Shown here in pieces: positions 38,243-46,354 of a stretch of 64,000 nucleotides of DNA (the first letter of the stretch is position 1; every line of letters begins with the position of its first letter). A program made the position numbers and the translations under genes. The notes under the pieces were generated by a model. That model did not search any database, had not been told where the DNA came from, and saw nothing but the letters and a program-made list of their open reading frames with translations. This DNA is from Lelliottia nimipressuralis (GTDB taxonomy: Bacteria; Pseudomonadota; Gammaproteobacteria; Enterobacterales; Enterobacteriaceae): positions 62,001 through 126,000 of the forward strand of contig NZ_SDDX01000002.1 in NCBI RefSeq assembly GCF_004115925.1. The letters run 5' to 3'.

Positions 38243-38610
38243 GTTTTGCGTGGGCCAGTGTGTGCTCTTTCGGGCTGGCTACCGCCCGGCAGGTGTTTTC
38301 TGGAAAGCGCCTCGCAAATCGAAAAGTAACCTTGTGAAACTCAGGGTTTAGCCTTTTATTTGCCCTTCCTCGGTCGTAAAGTGCCTGCGTTGCGGTTTAT
38401 CCGCGACCGGGCGTAGGAACCCGTTGGCATAAAGCGATAATTTTTTTCGCGACAGCGCATACCCCGTTAACTTACGGTGGCGCTGGCGGAGCAGCAAACG
38501 CTGGCCGTTTTCTTTGTGCACGGTATTCCTACCTCCGTCAGCGCTGCCCCTCCCTGCGCGCAGGGACTTACAGGGTGGTCAATTAATTTCATGCATAATG
38601 AGGATGCCAA
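38243..38610. other. 368-base gap with no recognised gene
   Basis: Between the importer operon and the 151-residue gene there is a stretch with several in-frame stops in all frames, an AT-rich start of possible promoter (around 38431-38460) and a GAGGATG ribosome site at the end. No ncRNA or repeat is recognisable. It presumably holds the promoter of the next gene and the end of the importer mRNA. Confidence 0.4.
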
Positions 38611-39066
38611 ATGGCTACTATCCCAACCCTGTTTTACGCGCAATCTGACGAAAGCGTTATTCAGCAGCTTCTCAACGCCCCGCTCCCGCAAACGGCGGAT
38701 TTATTCCAGGTGGCCGATCTCTGCGCCTCATTTGTCTGCGTGCTGGTCGAAACCCACGACAGCAAAACGCGCGAGGCCTTGTGCGAGCGTTTACTGCAAG
38801 CGCTCAATCAGCTGCGCGAACTGTGTGATAAAGATCTTCCACCGTACCTGATTGAGCAACTGATCAAAGGCGAGAAAATCAGCTCAAACGTGCCGGATCT
38901 GTGGCAGGAAACCGCCACGCTGGTGGATTACATTCAGGCGCTGACGAACGCTATTCTGGGAGGAACACTGCCACCGAATGTGGCAAAAGAGTTAACGGGG
39001 CTGCTGCATGATATGGTCTGGCTGCTGACCGATTTTGTGAAGGAACCGTACATCACGGCGCACTGA
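38611..39066 (+). CDS. Conserved-looking protein of unknown function, 151 residues
   Basis: I do not recognise this protein. It is rich in leucine and probably all-helical (for example LCERLLQALNQLRELCDKDLPPYLIEQLIKG in pieces; ATLVDYIQALTNAILGG; ELTGLLHDMVWLLTDFVKE). It has four cysteines or so, no signal peptide and no clear membrane span. ATG 38611 follows GAGGATGCCAA. Codon use is like the host core genes. It converges on the cold-shock-domain gene across a perfect 12-base hairpin. It might be a small regulator or partner protein, but nothing proves it. Confidence 0.7.
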   Translation: MATIPTLFYAQSDESVIQQLLNAPLPQTADLFQVADLCASFVCVLVETHDSKTREALCERLLQALNQLRELCDKDLPPYLIEQLIKGEKISSNVPDLWQETATLVDYIQALTNAILGGTLPPNVAKELTGLLHDMVWLLTDFVKEPYITAH

Positions 39067-39078
39067 GGCAGGAGTGAG

Positions 39079-39115
39079 GCCGAAATTCTGCTGATGAATG
39101 GCACAGAATTTCGGC
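39079..39115. terminator. Bidirectional hairpin
   Basis: GCCGAAATTCTG (39079-39090) and CAGAATTTCGGC (39104-39115) pair perfectly over 12 bases with a 13-base loop, between two convergent genes. There is no U tract on either strand, so termination is plausible but not certain. Confidence 0.55.
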
Positions 39116-39121
39116 ACAGGA

Positions 39122-39601
39122 TCACTTGAGAAGTTTCACCGTGGCCTCGATGTCGATCTCATCTTCAGAGAAGATCAGCGTCGTCCCCTGGAAGGTGGTG
39201 ATCGCCAGTTTCTTCACCGAGCGCATCTCACCCGGTTTCGCCGCAGATTTCGGACGGATATTGTTCAGCAGCAGGCCAACGGACAGGATCGCATTCTCTT
39301 TATCAATGCCCGAATCAGCAGGCACTTCTTCGCTGTAGACCAGGAAAGATTTAATCGACGTCAGCTTAATGCGCTCGCCCGCGATATAAATGTATTTGCT
39401 TTCCGGCACCACTTTCACCGCATACGCGGACAAGCCTTTGTTGTTGGTCGTCGGTTCAAACGTGACCGCCGCGTCTTTCTTAATCAGCTCAGGATTGGCA
39501 ACCTTGATCACATGAAAATACCGGTTGTCACCGTTTTCATCTTTGATAAATCCAAAGCCTTTATCTTTAAACCACGTTGTGATCGTTCCGTTCATCGCCA
39601 T
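39122..39601 (-). CDS. Cold-shock-domain protein with an extra C-terminal domain
   Basis: The 159-residue protein has an N-terminal OB-fold cold-shock domain (MNGTITTWFKDKGFGFIKDE contains the RNP1-like KGFGFI; RYFHVIKV is the RNP2-like part) over residues 1-66. The remaining 90 residues (ESKYIYIAGERIKLTSIKSF... to ATVKLLK) are a beta-rich domain I cannot name. Canonical Csp proteins are only about 70 residues long. A nucleic-acid-binding role is likely. It is leftward and lies 210 bases downstream of the SUMF1 gene, which is too far to assume cotranscription with the Srf locus. Confidence 0.8.
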   Translation of the reverse strand: MAMNGTITTWFKDKGFGFIKDENGDNRYFHVIKVANPELIKKDAAVTFEPTTNNKGLSAYAVKVVPESKYIYIAGERIKLTSIKSFLVYSEEVPADSGIDKENAILSVGLLLNNIRPKSAAKPGEMRSVKKLAITTFQGTTLIFSEDEIDIEATVKLLK

Positions 39602-39811
39602 TACCGCCTGATTAATCGTTTATCAACACAAATTTTGCAGCGCGCAGTGTAAAGCACATTGCCTGCGCAGACTACGTCTTTGGGTTAAGTTATCCGGATT
39701 TCACTGAACTATTATCGCTCTTTTATTGATTGATAAGGAATCAGGTGCACCACAATCTTTGCATCTAAAATCATGGCTCGCCCTGTCTTCAGCAACGTTT
39801 TTCAGCGAGAG

Positions 39812-41380
39812 TCAATTTCCAGCATTGGTTTTCTTGCAACTTTCCAGCCACTCAGACGTATCAATCTTGCCATTTTCCAAATACTTTTGTTGATTCTGCC
39901 AGTGCGCGGCCAGGAAAGGTTTAAGACCCGAGAGTCGCTTGTTAAGTGTTAGCATCTGTTCAAACACTGAGACTTCGCGTTTTAGCCCCTCTTGACCATA
40001 CAACGTCGCCGAATCGACCAGACTGCTGGCGTAATAACCTGTCAGTTGCTGGAGCCTGTCAGTTTGCTCAACCAGCTTTGCTTTACGGTTGGCACAACTC
40101 GCATCACCGGCATCTTTTGCCTTACAAAGTAATTCGTAATTATGATTTAAAAAATCAAGGAAGCGACCATCATCCTGCAACTTGGTGCATAAGAAAGAAC
40201 CTAGATTCAGACTGGCACGAATCGACTGTTCACGCTCTTCCTGTTGCTTTTGGTTGCTGGCGCGCAGTTGGTTTTCTAAATCTTTAAGTTTCTGCTTAAG
40301 ACCAGCATCACCAACATTTGAGGCCAGATTTCCCAGCGCTTTGGCAGTATCTTTTGTTTCATCGGCTTTCTTAACGTTATTCTGGTTTTCCGCACCCAAT
40401 GTTTCCCAGCTTTTTTCAAGTTGTTTAACTTTATCGGTCGAGGTGATAGTCGGCGCAACCAACACTAACCGCAGACCCGTTGTTTTGCTGGTGAACGGGA
40501 TTGCCTGATCGTAATAATTCACTTCTTTACGAGCAGCACTGCGAATTTCCGTGGGGCCTGAAAGTATATTCCCACCACGAGCAACGAAGCCCCCAGCTTG
40601 ACCATGTAGTCGATTTAACTTATTGAGATAGAAAGGAGTGAACATCATCTCTGATACATTCCCCAGCATATCAAATAAGCCAAGCGGGTTAGGGTTCAAT
40701 AAGCCAATAAGCTGAACCTTTCCATTTGAGGATTGAGCACCAGAAAACCATTCATAATTTTTAATGTCATCCATGGGGTAATGCAAATCCCGGAACTCAG
40801 CGCTATTAACGTTTAGACCACCTCGGGCAGCAAACTCCCATTCAACCTCAGTTGGCAAACGCAAAAAGCCAGGCTTTCCATCTTCCTTCGGCAATTTATC
40901 CATGGCATTCGTACGAAGCCACTGGTTATATTTATCGGCGGCAGCCACAGCATCAAACCAGCTCATCCCTGTGGCTGGTAAACTTAGCTTGCGTGAAGGA
41001 ATCGGACATGTCCCCTCCATTAATGCCTGATATTGCAGGGTAGTCAGTTCATATTTCGCCATCAGATAGTACCGACCCTTCTCTTTTTTCTCCTCAGAGA
41101 AACTTCCGGCGATAAAGGCTGGATAGCTATGTTCGATGACCCCCCACTCTCCACCATCCTGGCCAAGCGTAATTGGCATATCTTCCAGAGGGCCGGACAG
41201 GGGGATTTCGACGCGACGGAAAGCCATAGAGCCTTCGCATGGCATTGGTAAGATGATATCAGCATCGTCCGGCTTGGGGTTCCAGGTGTTAGCAGCCCAT
41301 GGCTCCGCAAAAACAGAAGACATATTGGCAAGCATACCGAGGAGTAACCAACACGGCAGTGAGGAAGGCGTTAAGGTCAC
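39812..41380 (-). CDS. Secreted SUMF1/FGE-fold protein (TagR-like) of the Srf locus
   Basis: The 522-residue protein begins with a GTG start at 41380 (GGAG upstream) and a signal peptide ending near SSVFA (residue 25), so it is exported. Residues about 95-310 carry the formylglycine-generating-enzyme fold: YYLMAKYELTTLQYQALM, GMSWFDAVAAADKYNQWL, FLRLPTEVEWEFAARGG, GLFDMLGNVSEMM, ARGGNILSG and TGLRLVL. A coiled coil (about 325-395) and a helical tail follow. In Pseudomonas the SUMF1-fold protein TagR acts in the periplasm upstream of the kinase PpkA, so a regulatory rather than enzymatic role is likely; the cysteine pair of true FGEs is not evident. It is the last gene of the locus, 52 bases after the permease. 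Confidence 0.82.
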   Translation of the reverse strand: MTLTPSSLPCWLLLGMLANMSSVFAEPWAANTWNPKPDDADIILPMPCEGSMAFRRVEIPLSGPLEDMPITLGQDGGEWGVIEHSYPAFIAGSFSEEKKEKGRYYLMAKYELTTLQYQALMEGTCPIPSRKLSLPATGMSWFDAVAAADKYNQWLRTNAMDKLPKEDGKPGFLRLPTEVEWEFAARGGLNVNSAEFRDLHYPMDDIKNYEWFSGAQSSNGKVQLIGLLNPNPLGLFDMLGNVSEMMFTPFYLNKLNRLHGQAGGFVARGGNILSGPTEIRSAARKEVNYYDQAIPFTSKTTGLRLVLVAPTITSTDKVKQLEKSWETLGAENQNNVKKADETKDTAKALGNLASNVGDAGLKQKLKDLENQLRASNQKQQEEREQSIRASLNLGSFLCTKLQDDGRFLDFLNHNYELLCKAKDAGDASCANRKAKLVEQTDRLQQLTGYYASSLVDSATLYGQEGLKREVSVFEQMLTLNKRLSGLKPFLAAHWQNQQKYLENGKIDTSEWLESCKKTNAGN

Positions 41381-41432
41381 GAATAATCTCCGCTAATGAT
41401 AAATTTGACTAAAGAGGAAGACGGGCAGATGT

Positions 41433-42647
41433 TCATACTTCGCGCAGGCTCTGCGCTGGTTCAATATTAATGGCCCGATAAGCGCCAATGCTGGCAACCA
41501 CTAGTGCCACCACAATCGTGATTGCCATTGCTATAATGCTGTGTTCTAACGTTATTTTGCACAGCAGCTGGTCGGTTGCCTGGCTACCGGCTAACGCTCG
41601 GTTAAAAATCTGACTGGCAATAAGATAGATGCCGTAACCGCCCACATACGCTAGCAGACTGAGCAGACAGCCTTGCAACATCACATACCCTCCCACCGCT
41701 GGCCCCGTAAATCCCAGGAGTCTAAGTACCGAAATATGTTTGCGTTTTCGATCAACGTTGGCGATAAATGAACCGATGAGAGACGCGATACAACCAATAA
41801 AAGCAGTGGCAGCAATGGTATTAAAAATTACGCCCAGTACCCGGTTGATGCTTTTCACATTCTCAATATCTGCAAGTCGACTGGTTGTTTCGATGCGCTG
41901 CGTCCGCAAGTCTCGTTCAAGGGTTGCAACGTCATCGATGCTTTTGGCATACAATCTGGCGCGGGCATAAAGTGGGGGTTTTGTACTTACCGGCTGGCCA
42001 GTACTCGCCCCCAGAGCTGAAATCGCGTAGCCGTCTCTGAAATGCTCAAGCATCAGGAGCAAGGAGGGTTGAGTAAATATCGCTGCCCGGTTGAAATAAG
42101 TGGCAGGCAAAATACCGACAACAGTCAGACTTTTACGCCCCCATTCCCTTCTTTCTTCAAGCTGACGGCTCACACGCAGAGTGAGCGTATCACCGACTTT
42201 TACCGACAATTTTCGTGCCGCTTCCTGGGTCAGGACCACTTCATTGTCGTGATGAATTTCAAGCTTGCCCAGCAATGGGTCACCGATATCAGTTGGAATG
42301 ACTTCGGCATTTTCGATGAAATGGCTGCTATCTGTTTGCAGATCGGCAAGAGTATTGAGTGAACGAGTCTGCCCTATCGTAAAACCCACATCGGGACGTA
42401 GACGTAATCGTTCTATCCAGTCCTGATCATAACTACCACTGCTTAGCATCCTGATCTCCAGATTCCGGGGATCATTGGCAAGGTCATTCTGTAACTGGCT
42501 AACAATGCCAAACCGTAAACCGAACAGCAGTAATAATGGGGCGATAACCGCGACCAGAGAGGACACGATACAAAATGAGATGATGCGATCGTGCCACAGA
42601 TCTTGCATCGCAAGGCGACTCAACAAAAGGGTACGGTTAAAAGACAA
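41433..42647 (-). CDS. FtsX-like ABC permease (LolC/E, TagS type)
   Basis: The 404-residue protein has one N-terminal membrane segment (IISFCIVSSLVAVIAPLLLLFG), a large periplasmic MacB/LolC-type domain, and three C-terminal segments (about 290-390: TIAATAFIGCIASLIGSFIA, VMLQGCLLSLLAYVGGYGIY, IIAMAITIVVALVVASIG) ending in the FtsX-type YRAINIEPAQSLREV. Such proteins do mechanical work on periplasmic substrates. TTG at 42647 follows AGAGGA and overlaps the ATPase stop by 11 bases; the frame is open to 42710 but would then overlap by 74. It pairs with the ATPase encoded just before, as TagS does with TagT. Confidence 0.82.
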   Translation of the reverse strand: MSFNRTLLLSRLAMQDLWHDRIISFCIVSSLVAVIAPLLLLFGLRFGIVSQLQNDLANDPRNLEIRMLSSGSYDQDWIERLRLRPDVGFTIGQTRSLNTLADLQTDSSHFIENAEVIPTDIGDPLLGKLEIHHDNEVVLTQEAARKLSVKVGDTLTLRVSRQLEERREWGRKSLTVVGILPATYFNRAAIFTQPSLLLMLEHFRDGYAISALGASTGQPVSTKPPLYARARLYAKSIDDVATLERDLRTQRIETTSRLADIENVKSINRVLGVIFNTIAATAFIGCIASLIGSFIANVDRKRKHISVLRLLGFTGPAVGGYVMLQGCLLSLLAYVGGYGIYLIASQIFNRALAGSQATDQLLCKITLEHSIIAMAITIVVALVVASIGAYRAINIEPAQSLREV

Positions 42648-43365
42648 AGTGAGTTCCTCTCTGGACCATGGCGTCAGATGGGTCAGACGCCTCGGAGTCC
42701 AGACGCGCAACTAAACAAGGCAAATTGAAATGTTGCACCAGTGGCCAATCGTGACAGACGACCAGTGCCATCATTCCTTCTTGCGCGACCAGGTCGACAA
42801 ACAGGCTAAATAGCTGCTGTGCATTATAGGGATCGAGTGCCGCAGTGGGCTCGTCGGCCAGCACCAGTCCCGGACGGTGCATAATCGCTCGGGCGAACGC
42901 GGTTCGCTGTCTTTCACCAAATGATAATTGTGCCGGGTACTTGTTTAACAATGGGCCTAGCTTTAACGCGTCAATGACTCTGCTTAACATAGCTTTATTC
43001 GGCACCACGCCGAGCAATTGGCACGGAAGGCGTATATTGTCTTGCACACTAAGGAAGGGAAGTAAGCCGCCATGTTGTAGTACAAATCCCAAATGACGGG
43101 CACGAATGTCAGCCAGCTCTGCTTGCTGATTACTCTTGAGCAGAGAGGCAACATCGAGCCGTTTTACATCATGAAACTCGAAACACCCCACACTGGCAGG
43201 ACGCAGCAGCAAACCGATCGCCTCAAGTAGCGTACTTTTGCCACAGCCGCTCTCACCGGTAACGGCCACGACCTGACCTGGCCGCAGCGTTAACTGCGGC
43301 AGGTAGACATGATGTGCCTGAGGGCCTTGCCCGCGAACAATAGACAGATCTTCTATGTAAAGCAT
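42637..43365 (-). CDS. LolD/MacB-type ABC ATPase (TagT-like)
   Basis: The 242-residue ATPase shows Walker A GESGCGKST, Q-loop FVLQHGGLLPFLSVQDNI, a variant signature LSFGERQRTAFARA and Walker B LVLADEPTAALDP, then VVCHDWPLVQ. The LolD-type sequence after the Q-loop (LLPFLSVQDNIRLP) and the adjacent FtsX-like permease place it in the mechanotransducing ABC group. The start overlaps the vWA gene stop by one base (TAATG). Confidence 0.86.
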   Translation of the reverse strand: MLYIEDLSIVRGQGPQAHHVYLPQLTLRPGQVVAVTGESGCGKSTLLEAIGLLLRPASVGCFEFHDVKRLDVASLLKSNQQAELADIRARHLGFVLQHGGLLPFLSVQDNIRLPCQLLGVVPNKAMLSRVIDALKLGPLLNKYPAQLSFGERQRTAFARAIMHRPGLVLADEPTAALDPYNAQQLFSLFVDLVAQEGMMALVVCHDWPLVQHFNLPCLVARLDSEASDPSDAMVQRGTHFVF

Positions 43366-45326
43366 TAAGGCATCATTTCCAGCGGCACGGGATATACGCG
43401 ATCGCGCGGATCACTGCCCTTGGCAAGCTCTACCCAGCGATCAACATCGGCGTTATATTTTTGGTAATGGCGCAGCTTTGAAGACAAGGTACGGATAAAT
43501 TTCTCCTGCGACAGTCCATCCCAGCTTTTCCATGTCTCTTCATCAAGATTCAGCACATCACTACGGTATGGCAGATCTGCTAAGTATTCACCTAACACAC
43601 CAAGATCGTTAATTTTGGCATTTTCTTGTTGCTTCAGCTGGTTAGGATCAGCCCCCATGGTCGCAGCTACAGTGCGCAAGCGTTCAAACATTTTATCCGG
43701 CGAGATCATACCTTCGTTAGCCGCTTGCAGGATCTGGCTCACCACATCGCTCAAATCACTCAGTTGACCTTTAGTGAGCAATACGCGAACGTCAGTTGTA
43801 GGGATATTTTGCTTGATAAGATCGCGGTCGCTGATCCAGGCCTTAAACACTAATGGCGCCTGGGTGTCATTCTTTTTCCCCAGCCAGGCCAGCTGCATCG
43901 CATGACCAATTAGCGCAGTGTCACCCAGTAATTTCTCTTCTGAAGTCTGCTTTTTACCATCATCTTTTGAGTAGAGTGCACTGCCTATCGCCGGATCGCC
44001 CATATAGGCGGACTTAACCTGTTCCGTAATCGCTGCGGCCAGTGTATCAACCTGCTGACCAAAGGTTTTTAGGTCACCGGCATCAACAGACTGGTAAAGA
44101 TTGGATTGCGTGCTATCAAAGTTGGAGAGATCACGGTACTGGCCTTCAGCTTTTGAATGATCATTCTTACCTGAAGATGTCTTCAGATGGAGGGTATAAA
44201 TAGCAATACCTCTGTTTCCAGCTTCCAGACGCAGCTGTTTTGCATCAAGACCTGTAGCTGATAGTTTATTGCTACCCTCAATGGCGCCTGCATCGGTGAT
44301 TAAGACAATGTAACGAGCGCCAAAAGGGCTCCAGTTAATGCTGTCGATCGCGGAAAGTACCCCTGCATAAGCATCTTCATCATAGAGAGAGCTGGAAACT
44401 TTTGCTTCTTTAAGGCCTGAGACTTTTTTCAGGAAATCCTCACCACCTTTCACCTGATTTGGGTCGACAAAAATTTTCGACGTGTACTCAAGACCTGGCA
44501 CGGCTTTCGTATTTGATCGAAATGAAACCAAACCAAACTTAACCTGCTCTTGCAGGTGTTCCTGTTTAATCTTGTCGTAGATTTTATTGACCGCTTCTTT
44601 CGTTCGCTCGATATACGGGCCCATCGAAATGGTCGAGTCAATAACGAAAACCACAGAGGCATTGAAGCCTTTGAGCTGGTTAATATCATCGCTCTGCTTT
44701 GTAACAGGTGTAGCCTTACTTACAGAGGCAACGTTGAGTAGCCGTGTGTAGAACCCGCTTTCTGTCATCACCTCTTCGCCGCTGAGAATCGGTAACAGGT
44801 AGAACTGCTTTTGCAGATCAACAAAATATTCCGGTTCCTGAGCAAGGACCCCATCGGCTTTACCGTCGCGCTTAAGATGTGCACGAAGCGGTGCCACCAG
44901 CGAAACCGGATCAGGAGCAGAGAGAATAGCATCCAGACTCTTTTTCTCTTTAAAGAACACCAGCCGGTCACGGTTTGCGGGGTTAGTAAATGCCAGGGTT
45001 AGTTGCATTTTCCAGTCAACAGTGCACGACTCAGGTAACCAGCCAATGGTCTTGCCATAGCTATCAGGTCCAACTTTGGCCCAGCTTTGCCCGTTTACGT
45101 CTTGTTTTTGGTAAACATAAAAGCTGCTAAACGCCGGTTGTAACTGCCCCTTATCATCTCCAGCCTTTGTGCCTATTTTGCACCCTGGCGTAGTCAAAAC
45201 ACGTTGAAACAGGGTTTTCTTGCCCTCTTGCAGAAGGGGTTTCTCCCCCTCAGTTGCGAGCGCCTGACTTGTAAGAATAAGGCCACATAAAGGCAGCGCC
45301 AGTCGAAGAAAATGTGTTTTTTTCAT
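43365..45326 (-). CDS. Secreted von Willebrand factor A protein of the Srf locus
   Basis: The 653-residue protein starts with a signal peptide (MKKTHFLRLALPLCGLILTSQALA), so it should be periplasmic. An SH3-like segment follows (about 60-110: FYVYQKQDVNGQSWAKV, TIGWLPES). The vWA domain (about 222-420) has a MIDAS motif in VVFVIDSTISMGPY (near residue 230), a threonine-type second part and VLITDAGAIEG. The C-terminal 230 residues are helical, unknown. In Pseudomonas the kinase PpkA carries a vWA domain outside the membrane; here the vWA part stands alone and no kinase domain is seen. Its start overlaps the 343-residue gene stop by four bases. Confidence 0.82.
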   Translation of the reverse strand: MKKTHFLRLALPLCGLILTSQALATEGEKPLLQEGKKTLFQRVLTTPGCKIGTKAGDDKGQLQPAFSSFYVYQKQDVNGQSWAKVGPDSYGKTIGWLPESCTVDWKMQLTLAFTNPANRDRLVFFKEKKSLDAILSAPDPVSLVAPLRAHLKRDGKADGVLAQEPEYFVDLQKQFYLLPILSGEEVMTESGFYTRLLNVASVSKATPVTKQSDDINQLKGFNASVVFVIDSTISMGPYIERTKEAVNKIYDKIKQEHLQEQVKFGLVSFRSNTKAVPGLEYTSKIFVDPNQVKGGEDFLKKVSGLKEAKVSSSLYDEDAYAGVLSAIDSINWSPFGARYIVLITDAGAIEGSNKLSATGLDAKQLRLEAGNRGIAIYTLHLKTSSGKNDHSKAEGQYRDLSNFDSTQSNLYQSVDAGDLKTFGQQVDTLAAAITEQVKSAYMGDPAIGSALYSKDDGKKQTSEEKLLGDTALIGHAMQLAWLGKKNDTQAPLVFKAWISDRDLIKQNIPTTDVRVLLTKGQLSDLSDVVSQILQAANEGMISPDKMFERLRTVAATMGADPNQLKQQENAKINDLGVLGEYLADLPYRSDVLNLDEETWKSWDGLSQEKFIRTLSSKLRHYQKYNADVDRWVELAKGSDPRDRVYPVPLEMMP

Positions 45327-46354
45327 TTTCTAAGCTCCTCAAGGCGTTGTTTTGCATTTACGTTTTCCGGTTCAGTTTGCAGCACAGTTTCGTACCAGTA
45401 AGCGGCGGTATCTGCATCTGCAGTTTTGAAGCACTCGCTTGGCTTATGATCCTGCGGATCATATTCACTGGCGTAAGCGAGGGCGACTTTGATATCTCCA
45501 CCCTGAGCACGGTTGGCATATAGACGCTGGGCCACACCGCATTTTTTCGCGTCTTTGGCGGCCTGGATAATGGTTAGCAACTTGTCGCTATCAAGTTTTT
45601 GCTGCACGCAGTTTTGAACAAAATCGAGTTCACTTTGGCTAGCCAGATTCGTCGTTGAGCACTCGGTATCTTTCACGGTCTCCGAGGTTACAGGCGCAGT
45701 AGCAACGACAGGCGCTTCTTGTTGCTTGTCCTCGGGGATTGATTGAGCAGGAGCACTACTCCTTCCCATAAACCACCAAAGTGCACCTGCAACAATCAGC
45801 AGTAAAATAAGTCCGGCAGCGATCATTGGAATAAGAGACGTTTTACGTTTGGATTGAGGTATTGCTGTCTCAGGGATGGATTCTGCTGTCGTTGTAATGG
45901 GCTCAGCGACCGGGGTAAGCTCTGGCGTGGCTTCGGGTGCTGAGGCAGAGAGAGAAGAAGGTGCCGAAAGCACGCTACTGCCGCTATAGTCACCTGTTTG
46001 TCCACGAGCTTCAGAGGATAACAATTCATCGCGCACTAATTGCAGTGTCGTACTGCGGGTTTCACCCGATGCCAGCTGAACCTGAATTTGTACCTGACTT
46101 GCTCTTTCCAGCAATGGATCGAGCAAGGTTGGCCCGATACGAAAACCACTTCCATTATTAAACGGGTAGCCTCCATCTATGGTGAACCAATGCGGTGCCG
46201 AGCTCCAGTTGTTGTCTGGCTGCAGATAATTTTGTTCATTGTTGCAAAGACTAAAAGTCAGGTTTGACAGCACTGACTGCTCACCGCGCAGGCGGATCAT
46301 CAATTGCGCATTACCCGGTTCTGCGGGTTGGCAAGGGAAAATTTTTGCTAGCAT
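45323..46354 (-). CDS. Single-pass membrane protein of the Srf locus, unknown function
   Basis: The 343-residue protein has an N-terminal beta-rich domain (about 1-115), a Pro/Ser/Thr linker (115-165), one membrane segment around 172-196 (SLIPMIAAGLILLLIVAGALWWF) after a basic stretch KRK, and a C-terminal part with four cysteines and a short TPR/Sel1-like end (YWYETVLQTEPENVNAKQRLEELRK in pieces). The basic residues before the segment put the N-terminus in the cytosol and the C-terminus in the periplasm. It could link SrfC or SrfB in the cytosol with the vWA protein outside. Its start overlaps the srfC stop by seven bases. No family is recognised. Confidence 0.8.
   Translation of the reverse strand: MLAKIFPCQPAEPGNAQLMIRLRGEQSVLSNLTFSLCNNEQNYLQPDNNWSSAPHWFTIDGGYPFNNGSGFRIGPTLLDPLLERASQVQIQVQLASGETRSTTLQLVRDELLSSEARGQTGDYSGSSVLSAPSSLSASAPEATPELTPVAEPITTTAESIPETAIPQSKRKTSLIPMIAAGLILLLIVAGALWWFMGRSSAPAQSIPEDKQQEAPVVATAPVTSETVKDTECSTTNLASQSELDFVQNCVQQKLDSDKLLTIIQAAKDAKKCGVAQRLYANRAQGGDIKVALAYASEYDPQDHKPSECFKTADADTAAYWYETVLQTEPENVNAKQRLEELRK

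Noticed and set aside
39812-41380. A sulfatase-activating formylglycine enzyme
   Set aside because: The SUMF1 fold is clear, but no sulfatase is nearby, the protein is exported, and the active-site cysteine pair is not evident.
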